From the NCBI GenBank assembly GCA_028564705.1, contig JAPXFQ010000082.1:186001-250000 (forward strand): a DNA stretch of 64,000 bases. Direction: 5' to 3'. A program made the position numbers and the translations under genes. Of the stretch, positions 14,101 through 26,100 are shown one piece after another (the stretch's first letter is position 1; each line of letters starts with the position of its first letter). The notes under the pieces were generated by a model, which was not told the origin of the DNA, ran no database searches, and was given only the letters and a program-made list of their open reading frames with translations. The DNA is from Apricaphanius iberus. Its lineage: Eukaryota > Chordata > Actinopteri > Cyprinodontiformes > Aphaniidae.

Positions 14101-17100
14101 GCTGGGAGGCAGCCCACGCACATGAATGGTTTTGAGCTGCTGGCTATCCGTCTGGCTCCTAACTCATATGAATGTAAAAGTAGAGTATTTAACGGTATTC
14201 TAATGGTAGCTATCTTATTTCTTTCCGGTCTTTAAAAAATATATATACTTTAAACAAAGGGTGCAAACGGATTACCTTTTTTTTAGTAAGGCCTAGTGGT
14301 GTTTGTATTTTTGTGTTTCTGGCTACAGAATGCTAAGTCAGCTTCATCACAGCAGTAACATTACTGAAACCTCAAAATTTTCTGTTTTGACTTGTTTCCT
14401 GTGCTACATAGATAAAATGCTTTCACAGGAAACACAGAAGCACACACACATTGTGAAATGCAAATGTCAGTCATGTTTCAACGATATCTGTAACTCTGCT
14501 TCCTTTTTGGCTTTTCGTGTTCATTTGCATGTTTTAATATAACATGCATTTGTTCATTGCTTTTTATGGCCGAGGCTAAATTGTGTAGGCTGACTGCGTA
14601 TGTGGTGTGCCTCTGCAGCTTTCCCTGCGCAGGCAGCAGGTGAGTGAGAAGCTGAATGAGTGGACCGTTTTCTCCGAGAAGTACAAGGAGCTATGTGAGT
14701 GGCTTACTAACATGGAGAGTAAGGTGGCCCAAAATGGAGACATCAGCATTGAGGAGATGATTGAGAAGCTCCGCAAGGTATGGAGAATTGTCACGCAATC
14801 AGTGCAGACTAATATTATGTGCAGAAATGAGCATTTAGCTACTTATTGAAATGCTTAGAACAGATTGATTTTTCTAATACAGTATTTTGGAACTATAGCA
14901 CACTTGTAAAATATGAAGTTTATCCTCATGTGCAGCTATTTTGTTAGTCATCCTAGCATTTTTGCTTTCCTACATATCTTAATTGTTGCAGATATTTGTG
15001 GGTTTTCCTACTCTTAATACCTGTGGTTCCAGTTTTTGTTGTATTGCCTGATTGTTTTGAATATTTCAGGATTACCAAGAGGAGATCACAGTTGCAGAGG
15101 ACAATAAGAGGCATTTACATGAGCTTGGAGAGCGCCTGGCTAAGGCCAGTCATCAGACTAAAGCAACTGAAATTGATCAGAAACTCAACAAAGTCAGCGA
15201 CCGCTGGCAGCATCTCTTGGATCTCATTGGAGCCAGGTAAAGCTAAGCAAATTCACATTTACTGATAAAAATGTTATTGTGTTCATCCAATAATGGAATA
15301 TTTTATTTGTAATTATACTGTTAACTTATGGCAACAGAGTGAAGAAGCTGAAAGAAACGTTGGTGGCTGTGCAGCAGCTGGATAAGAACATGAACAGCCT
15401 GCGCTCCTGGCTCGCCCACATAGAGGCGGAGCTATCAAAGCCCATTTCCTATGAGTCCTGCGACTTTGAAGAGATTCAAAGGAAGCTTGATTTTCAACAG
15501 GTGACAGAGCATTCATTTTGCAGTGATCAGTAATGGGAAATAATGTATTTTGTCTTAGATAACTCCAAAAATTTCACTGCAGCCTAGTAGTGTCATAGAG
15601 TTTCTGCTGTTGATGAGAAGACACCCAGTCTTTTTATTTTGATAGATTTAAATTTCCCTTTGCTGTTCATTTCTTTACACAGAGCAGCTGTGGTCCTGTT
15701 TAAGTATAGCGGGTGATAATTGCAACATATTTCTTTTTATTTGTTCAGTCCCTCGAACAGCAAGCAACATGCATTCAATGTCATCACAAAACAAAGAAAA
15801 AATACATATACAATTAAATTATTTCAAATTAAATAACAAATTAATGAAGACCTTAAGATGAAATTGTCATTTTTTTATCATCATTACAATTGTTTTTTTT
15901 TGTTTTTTGTTTTTGCTACCAGGAGTTGCAGCGTGAAATAGAGAAGCACAGTACTGGAGTTGCATCGGTGTTGAATTTATGTGAGGTACTTCTGCATGAC
16001 TGCGATGCTTGTGCCACCGATGCGGAGTGTGACTCAATCCAGCAGGCAACACGTAACCTTGATCGCCGCTGGAGGAGCATCTGTGCCTTGTCCATGGAGA
16101 GGAGATTAAAGTAATCAGTCATATAGTTTCTTAATTAGAAAAAGCATCCCTGTGTAAGAATTCCCTTTCATTAATCAGCTTTTTCTGGAATGATCTTTGT
16201 AGGATTGAGGAGACATGGCGTTTATGGCAGAAGTTTCTAGAAGATTTTGCACGTTTTGATGAGTGGCTGGCCACTTCACAGAAAACTGCAGCTCTGGCAA
16301 ACTCATCTGGTGTGCTGTACACAGTTGCCAAAGAGGAACTGAAGAAATTTGAGGTATCTTAAAATTATTGTGTACTGTATTGTTTATATATGGAATATTT
16401 TAATTAACTAGCAAGTGTTAAAGTTGTATAACCCCCAGAAAATGTCTAAATGTAATTGTGAAAATTGTAATTTTCCTTTTTACCGGTAAAAATTTAATTT
16501 TCACTGGTAAAATGTAAAAACTGTGACAAGCGTAGTTATTTAGCCTCCTTTTCTCTGATACCTTAAATAAAATGTATTTTATCAATGCATGGAGGAAAAC
16601 TGACACTGCACATTCTTAACCCAATGAAACAAAACAGTTAATCAATCCTACCATATCTAGCTATGCTCAAGCTGCTTTACTAGAAGACAAGCAGGGACAA
16701 AAAATATTTAATTCTGTAGATACCAAACTTGAATTTTTAACATATTTTTAAAACCATTTTCTTTCTGTTACTATCTACTTACTTAAGATAAAATCAAACT
16801 AAAGTACTCTGATATGGAAGACCAAAACATAATTAAAAATAAAAGCCAATATATGTTTTTCCCTTTTCCTTATATGTGCATTTTTGTAAAAAAAAACAAC
16901 AACATTTGTTTATCTCAAGGAAATTTTAATCAAACGCAACTGGACTTGGTAATTTGTCTTGGACTTCTTATAACCATGACCTGGATGAATGAGAATATTC
17001 ACAAACATTTGTTTACTTTTCTTATACGTCCATTTTCACACAAAAATAATTTTGTTGTTCCTTGTCCTTTTACATGAATTTTCGATTGAATGATTAGAGA

Positions 17101-20100
17101 AGAATTTAGATACATTGCTATTTTAGCTTAAATTAATACAGTCAGTGATTACTTATTATATTTTTTGTGTAGACATTTTGAGTGAGAGGCTACTTCAGTT
17201 AGCTGCAGACATGGATAATGAAGCTGACCATTAGTTCTCCAGATTTTGGAGAAAGTGACTTGTCGCTAGCATGCAAATTCGATCTGCACATGGATCCTGC
17301 TGCTTCCTGTTTATTGACCAGTAGTAGAGGAGTTGGACCAAGAAGGGCAGCCCTCCTCGTTTGCATAATGAGGCAAACATGCATAAGGTAAAGTAAAAAT
17401 GCATGTATAAGGAAAGGGAAAAACAAAATATAATTTCTTCTTGAAAAACATGCAAATAATAAGGACAAATAAAAACAAAATATTTATATTTCTTCTCAAA
17501 AATACACATATAAGGAAAGGGAGAAACTAAATATATATATTTTTTGTAAAAAAAGCATGAGTAAGGAAAACGAAAAACAAAATGACATGGGATTGAGCTG
17601 TGTGGAGTTCATGGGCCCTTACTACTGACACACACACACACCCTTACACATGCACACAGACCCTTACACGTGCGCACACACCCTTACATATGCACACATT
17701 TTCATTATTATCACTGTCCTGGCTGTTTCCTCTTAAGTTCCTTCAACTTCAGTGAGCAACTGGGGAAGCATGCTTCAGTTAGCTGGATACCCAGGAGTGA
17801 AACTAGGTACCACCCCCCAACGTACTGTCTCTTATTGTGGCTTTAATATGTTGGGTTTAAACAAAAAATATAGAAATATATACATCTCTTCACAAAAATG
17901 CATATATAAGGAAAAGTAAAAAAACAAAATATATACATTTCTGCATTTTTTTTTGATTATGTTAGTTTTGGTCCTCTGTACCCTGATGTTTTAGACAGTA
18001 AAATATGAAAACGTTTAAGGAGTAAGGATACTTTTGCAAGGCGCTGTCTAAGGTATTAACACATAAAACATACAAACTACACCAGCCTCTACAGAGAAAC
18101 ATATCTACATAATCATGAACTTGAATATCATTAGGTAATTTATTTCAGTAACTATTCCTAAAATAAAACAGATTAGATTAAAGATTGTAGATTAAATACA
18201 GACGGAGTTTTTTTTAAGCCTTTATTTCTGTTAATCATGATTTTCTGCCTACAGCTCATTAAAATGGGGCTTTTATAATTAAAATATTACATCACAACAA
18301 TTTTTTAAACATTTTTTTGCTGAAATATAGGCTTAATGAAAAGCTTTAATGTCTTCTTAAAGATTATTTTGAAAAGTTAGTTTCAACCTGTCAAACTAGC
18401 CTTGTTGGAACACATTCTAATTTATTGAATATGACTGTATTTTTGCATTTCTGCAGGCCTTTCAGAGACAAATTCATGAAAGCCTGACCCAACTGGAGTT
18501 AATCAATAAGCAATATCGCCGCCTGGCCAGAGAAAACCGCACAGATGCCTTGTGTCGTCTGAGGGAAATGTCTCACGATGCCAATCAGCGATGGGACAAC
18601 CTGCAGAAAAGGGTGGCATCCATCCTTCGCAGACTCAAGGCACAATATGCTATTCCTTGTCATTAACTATTTAAAATATATCTAAGTTTTAGATAATCTT
18701 GTTTATCTTATTATGTTACAATATGTCTGTCTGTACCCGTTTCCAGCTATTTTAAAATGATCAAACATTAAAATTTTGTTGAACTTACCATATAGAATAC
18801 CACATCAGTAAATGTTTTATTCTATATAATAGAATCAGAAGATGTTGTTAAAGCAGTCTAATTATTTTTTCTTCTTTTTTCTTATTGCAGCACTTTATAA
18901 ATCAGAGGGAAGAGTTTGAGACAGCCAGAGATGGCATCTTAGTTTGGTTGACTGAGATGGACCTTCAGCTTACTAACATTGAGCACTTCTCAGAGTGTGA
19001 TATTCAAGCCAAGATCAAACAACTCAAGGTATGAGGTTTGAGGCCAATCTAGTATTGTGTGTAGAGGTTGATATAGTCAAATTTTTTCTATATCCGCCAT
19101 CGGCCGATTTGATGTTTAATATTTTAGATCGTATTATTTACTGCCATGTGGCAGTGTGCTTTACTTTGTGTTGATTTTTCTTTGATACTTGCAGTCAATA
19201 TTCTACCTCAACCAGCTATTTGCACCATTATTCTGATTACTGTTTAAATTTATTTTATTTTGTATACATAAAGAAACTTGGAAATAATTTATTTTCTCAG
19301 GTTACTGTTTTGAGTTTGATTTTATATTTTCTTATATTTGAAAGTCAGTAAATATTAAGAGTTTTATTGACTTTTTAGTTAAATTGCACTCACTGAGTGT
19401 TCAATTGTCTTTCACAATCAATGTGTTGCTAAAAAGTAGATATATTGGTCTTGGATTTCGGCCTTAATAATCGCCTTTAGATATCGGCTATCGGCGACCA
19501 AATTTTTAACAAATTGTTATCGGCATCAGGCTTTAAAAAAAAACATATCGGTCAGCCTCTAATGGTGTGGCATGACAAACTATGATAAGGTATTCAGTAG
19601 TATGGCAAAGCATAATATAGTATCATATTGTCATGCAAATTAGAGATCCGTTAAACAGCTGATTTCACAGTGCATCTTTTGCGTTTTGTTTTGAGCTATG
19701 TAGCCTTTTTTTCTTATCAAATTACAGAAAGAAACTTTAACCTTTCTCTTACCTTTATTGGGGTTTGGCATTTTGATCTTGGAATATTTATAAATAGCTC
19801 AGACACTGGTACTTTAAAATGTTAGAATGTTATTTCAGATCTTGGCCGTTTTTTTCGATCTTGTTTGAAGATGAAAAACCTATCATTTGATCCCACAGTC
19901 ATTCCAGCAGGAGATTTCTCTGACAACAGCCAAGATTGAGCACATCTTCCACCAGGGGGAGGCACTGATAGAGAAAAGTGAACCTCTGGATGCTGCTGTC
20001 ATAGAGGAAGAACTGGAGGAACTTCAGCGTTACTGTCAGGAAGTGTTTGGGCGAGTCGAGCGCTACTACAAAAAGCTCATTCGTCTTCCAGTAAGAGCTC

Positions 20101-23100
20101 AAATTTAGGGCAGGCAGAAAGTTTGTCTACTGTGAAATTGAAATTTCTTTAATGTACCTAATTTGTTTCTTTTTAGCTTGCTGATGATGATACCGAAGTT
20201 TCATTCTCTGAACTTGATTTGGATGAACCTGGGGATTTGTCCAGCCTACCCTGGAATGAACGTTTGGGGGATGGTTTCCTCTCTCCTCTGCACTCCTCTG
20301 GGCGCTCAGCCTCCCTGGCTGCTCAGCTGAGGGCCGAACGCTCCGGCAGGGACACACCTGCCAGCGTGGATTCCATCCCCCTGGAGTGGGACCATGACTA
20401 TGACCTGAGCCGCGGCCTTGAGAGTGCCAGCAGAGCCCTCAGAGAGCAACAGAGTGAGGAAGGAGACTTTCTACAGCGCCCCGCCTCTGGTTTGTCAGGT
20501 TAGTTAAATACTGACAAAGTATTTTTAACCCACATTAAAATTATAATTATTAGGCATTCCAAAATGTGCTATGAGGGTTTTGCATTTAGAAATCTTCATA
20601 GATCCAGAAATGAGAAGCTTAAGTGTGAAGTAGTAAATATGAAGAAAGCATTGAGTAATATGTACGGATTAGATCAAGAAACAAGACCTTAGGGAGTAAC
20701 AAAGGATTTCACATTTTTAAAATAGAGATGCACCCATTAGAATATTTGTGTGATTTCCTGTTTTTGACTTAGGGGCTTTAGCCAGATATCATCTTTCTCC
20801 ATGAACTGTAATGTAAGAATTTTTTTCAGCTTTCCTCCAGAGACATTTCTTGAGGTACCTTAGAACAGTGTTTTTACAGTTTTCTTTTAAACTCTGTGGC
20901 GCTTATAAGTTCATCAACTCTCTGATACTGAAAAAGCTAATTTTGAATTTACTTCTCTCTATAGCAGAGTGCTGTAATTAGCGCGACCTGGTAGAGCATA
21001 GATTATATTTCAAACGTCTGATTCTGATCACGAGCTGTTATGTTGGTGCACCTCGACACAAAAGTGCTTTCCCATGAAACTCCTCTGAAAATTGGATATT
21101 TTAGCAAACTCCATCTGCAATAGATTAGTTATAAATGAGGTTACGTAAAGAGGAATTCATGGCTCATCTATTCATTTGGTAACATAGCGTGAAGCCTAGT
21201 GCTAAATGTTTGTACTGTACAATGTTTCTTTCAGATGTAGTGATTCCAGAGAGCCCTGAGGCCTATGTTAAACTAACAGAACAAACACTGAGGTCCTCCA
21301 CTGGTAGGCAACAGCAGAATTAAGCATAATGCATTTGTTTGGGCCCAGAAATAACTACACCAAATAGTCCAATAGCCTTTTCACCGGCTTGGTCAATTTG
21401 TGTTGATTTCACTTATACACACTTTACACTATAACCAATAATAGTAGCACTTTCTAACACTGTGGTATTGGGTGAATTCCATTTTGTGCTTAATTTCCTG
21501 CGTTTGGGCTCTTATTCAAAAACAGAAATGGAATTCAGCCTAAACCTTTTTTCTTATTTGCTGTCTTTTATTTGACTTGCAGTGTTGCTGGGTAGCAGGA
21601 TTCTTTTAATCTGTACATTCTTTCTTTTAAAAAAAGCATGTTTTTTGTTTTTGTCTGTGTTTTGGTAAAGTGAGGAAATTTCGTATTTTAAGGGATTGCA
21701 GATTTGTTTGTGCTTTTAAATGATCACTTCTGTTAAATTGAGGATCCTCCTCCTGATACAAGCTGAACAGGTGCACAGTAAGACAGGACAGCACTAAGAA
21801 CGCTGTCTGCAAAACCAATCTGCATTCCTGGCTTCTCATCTTTCACATTTTATCTAGTTCTTCTCTGTCTAAGCAGGTTCACCTTCTCTTGGACTAGAAA
21901 CCACTATACATTTAAAACAACCATTCTGAATGGTTACCTCACGTCATGCTTAAAGATGATCAGTTCTTGTTGTGTCAACAGGAGAGGCCTCAGCAGATTC
22001 TCTTATGCATCCTCTTGATGTCAGTCGTTCCCACCTGCAGCAAATGGACAGCAGTCACAGCCGTACTCCATTAAGCTCAGAAATGGATCCTTCATATATG
22101 GGCTATGTATGTCTGACTTACAGTTACATTTTTCATACACATTCACACGGTTACATTTGAGGAATTTTGTAGTGTCTTTCAAAAATGTTAGCCCAGAAGT
22201 TTTTTTTTATCATGTTGCAGCTGCAAACTTCCATGTGTTTCATATACTAAATCAGCACAAATTATCTGTTAAAGTAACATGGAGAGAAAACGATACAAGA
22301 CATTCAAATGTTTTAGAAATTCTGAAAAGTGTGACATGAATACTCCATTCTGTTACTCCCTAAATACAATGTCACAAAACTAAATACCCCATCCCTTAGG
22401 TTACTCATGTTGTGGGAAACATTAAGTTGTGGGAATACTTTACTTTAGCAGAAACAGGGAAGCAGATCAAAAGCTAGAGCTAAATTCAAGGCAATTATTG
22501 AAGAAAATTGTTAAGAGGCAAATAAAAGTAATAAAACTGTGGCAAAAATTCACATTCCAGCAGGAAGTCAACTCAAAATATCCTTCCACAGCTACAATTA
22601 AACAGTTTAGATCAAAGCATATTCAGGTGTTAGTATGGCCTAGTCGAACTCCAGAACAGAGAATATGTAAAACAATGCAAAACAAACAATGCAAAACAAT
22701 GTTTACCTGTCTATCTTTGAGAAAATTCTGGAAAATCTCAGAACTACTCAATACATGTTCATGTCCCTTTTTTTTTGTATTTTTATTAGAAAATTCTTTA
22801 TAAAAATAATTTCCCTTCCACTTGACAATATTTGGAGTTATGTGTTAGTCTATCAAATAAAATTACATTCAAGTTTCTGGTTATAACTTGGATGTGAACA
22901 TTTTTGCAATCGATTATGTCATCCATACTTTCCTTTAAAGGATTGTTTTGTCAGATTAATAGAATATTTTAATCCTTAAATCAGCATTTATTTTTAAATA
23001 AGGTTAACAGGTGCCTGTTATAATAAGCTGGTGGTGTTCTTGAAGTGAGCTTCTTTTTATCTGTAGATGCGACTGCTGGGTGAGTGTCGTGGCAGCATTG

Positions 23101-26100
23101 ATACAGTGAAGAGGATGGGCTCTGAGCTCAAAGAGGAAGAGGATACTGTGTCTGGGCTGGCGGATCCTAGCAGCTCAGAGTCCCAGACATCAGGTAACAC
23201 AGCAAAGCCTTGCCTACACAAATGTATTTGGCCATACGATGCTTTTAATTGTAGTTATCGGTGCCATTTTTTTCTTTACCTATAAATGATATTGTATTTA
23301 CAATATACAAATATTTATATAATATTGAGTCGTTTGTAATCTTAATTTAGGTGTTTCTTTGTCAGTATCACAAAATATCAGACAAGCTGCGCTGTAAACC
23401 ATGCGTAAATATGCATCACACAGCAAGTGATAATAAATGCTTAGCCTGACTTTTACCCAGTGTGATACAATTAAGTCATGTTTGCCTGTTGCACCCTACG
23501 ATCCAGGTGTGATTGAGCGCTGGGAGCTCCTGCAGGCTCAGGATCTCAGTAAAGAGATGCGCTCGAAGCAGAACCAGCAACAGTGGCAGCAGCTCAACTC
23601 TGACTTGAACAATATTTGGACTTGGCTGGGAGAAACTAAGGAGGAGCTTGAGCAGCAGCAGAAGCTGGACATCAGCACAGACATCCAGATCATTGAGCTC
23701 CGCATCAAAAAACTCAAGGTAATAACATCAGCTGGGTTTTTTTAATCTAAAAAAAAAACTAAAAACACAAACACACCGGTGTGACAGTATCTTCCCAAGT
23801 TCGTTGTTTTAACCCCTCCAAGTCTTCATGTTTTTTGCTGTGTGTTTCTATCAAAGTCGCCTGGTTTTGTCCTGCTTACATTTCCCCTGCAATGGTCGTG
23901 TTTAACTACAGGAGCTACAGAAGGCATATGACAAGCGCAAGGCCATAGTACTTTCCATCAACCTGTGCAGCACTGAGTTTCTGCAGTCAGACACAGAGGA
24001 GTCCCGAGAGCTGCAGGCCAAACTGAAGGACATGAACAACAGCTGGGACAAGCTGGGCAGCTCCTTGGATGAATGGAGGACTTCACTACAGGAAGCACTC
24101 ATGCAATGTCAAGTAAGTGTGTGTTATTGGATTTGTACCTTGAATTAGCCCATATATGAACAGCTGTTCAGTCTTCATATTTCTGCCCAAAAGGACTTTC
24201 ATGAAATGAGCCATGGACTGCTCCTCTGGTTGGAAAACATTGATCGCAGAAGGAATGAGATTGTCCCTATTGACCCAATCCAGGACAGTGTTACTCTTCA
24301 TGGACATCATAAGACACTCACGGTATAAAATAAAATAGTTCATTATGAGAGTTATGTATAAATGACTATTTAAGTATGCCGTCCATAGATTCCACCTTCA
24401 TAATTTAATTTAGTTCATGTGATGGATCTCAAAATCCTACAGCAAATCCGGCAGGAATTGTTGGACTCCCAGCTTAAGGTCGCCTCGCTACAAGACATGT
24501 CCCTCCAGTTGCTGGTCAACTCCCAGGGCAGCGACTGCCTGGAGGCCAAGGAGAAGGTTCACGTCATTGGGAACCGCCTCAAACTGCTGCTGAAAGAAGT
24601 AACCCGAGACCTCAGAGAGCTGTCTAAGATCCTGGACATCACGAGCAGTCAACAGGTAAAGGAACTCACACCCAGACAGAGCACTGCAAAATTATTCAGG
24701 CCGTTTGAACTTTTTAACATTTTACATCACAACTGCAAATGTCAGTGTTTTGCTATTTAGATTTTACATTAGGATTCAAGAAAAATAATAAATGGATACA
24801 TATTTTTTATTATTATTAAGTAAAAGTCCGAAAAGTTGCATGCATTTGTTCGCAAGCTTCCAAAAAGTCTGGCCACAGATTCTCGATTAGTTTTAGTCTG
24901 GATCTTTGATCTGTTCATGCATGTAAACATGTTTTTATAAACGCTTCTATTCCCTGTTCCGGCTGAAGAGAAGCATTCAAACAGGTTGATGCTGCCACCA
25001 CCATGCCTCAACATATACCACAACAGATGGTGTGTTCAGGGTGATCGGCATTGCTTTTTCTGCCAAATATGGTGCTCTGCATATAAGCCAAACAGATCCA
25101 TTTTGGTGTCTTAACCAGATAGTGTTTTCGCCCGTTTGCTGTTTTCATGTTTCCTCATGGCTTGTGGCAAACTGCTAATAGGACTTCTCACAGCTTCCTT
25201 TTCCTCTTCCTCTCTTCCGTAAAGGAAGCTTTGTAGAGTGCATGACTAAATTAGTAGGTCAATCAAAAAACGTTTTTTAGTGTTTAAGTAACTCTTAAAA
25301 GCAATTGATTGCACTAGATTTATTTAGGAGCGACAGTCTAATGAATGCTGAATACATATGCATCAGATTTTTATTTGTAAAGATTTTCCGTTCACTCCAG
25401 TTGCATTCTATTTTATGTTGTTCTATCAGATAAAATGCCAACCAAATGCTCTGAAGTTTCTAGTTGTAAGGTGTCAAAATGTAGAAAAAAGTTCCAGGGA
25501 TCTGAAAACTTTGGTAAGATTCAGGTTTTTTGGCTGCAAGAGATTTTAAAATCGGTCGCCCAACAGACTAGTATCAAATCTATCAAGATATTTTTATTTT
25601 ATTACTCGGTCACATGAAGACTGTTATTAAATTTTGATAAATTCAGTGAAATCGGATATGTAGCCTGAGGCTCAGCTTTGGTACACAGAAGGCCTAATAT
25701 ATTATCCCACTCACCGTCTTTGTTCTTCTGTTTTTGCCTTTTGTGCATGTTTTTTTCTTCTTCTTCAGGATTTGTCTTCTTGGTCGTCTGCTGATGAGTT
25801 GGACACGTCTGGCTCCCTCAGCCCAATATCAGGAAGAAGTACACCGAGTCGCTCACGATCGGTAATATTTATCTGTTTCTGTTTCCGACAGTCCTAGTTT
25901 AAACATGAGCTTGATTTCTCGTCTATAATACAAAACCAAGTGTCCCAACAGCCCTGTCTGTGGCCCAGTTAACCCAGTCATCCCAGTACCTCTCTTTAAA
26001 TATTCCTACACGTTCACACTGCCACACACTTTATATCATTAAGTCCCAAACCATTTTTTAAACCATTTAGTAACCCTGCATGTCGTCCCTTCTAGGGGGA

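Noticed and set aside
17199..17509. Three overlapping minus-strand open frames with similar FPF/LIHAF phrases
   Set aside because: They are translations of the A/T repeat units in different frames, not a protein.
18642..18668. Alternative GT donor after syne1 exon 29 (CCTTGTCAT)
   Set aside because: Use would add 16 bases and break the phase of the conserved next exon; the GC donor fits better.
22429..22803. 124-codon plus-strand open frame in syne1 intron 34
   Set aside because: Sits in a Tc1-type relic; no transposase motif and no splice fit with syne1 phase.
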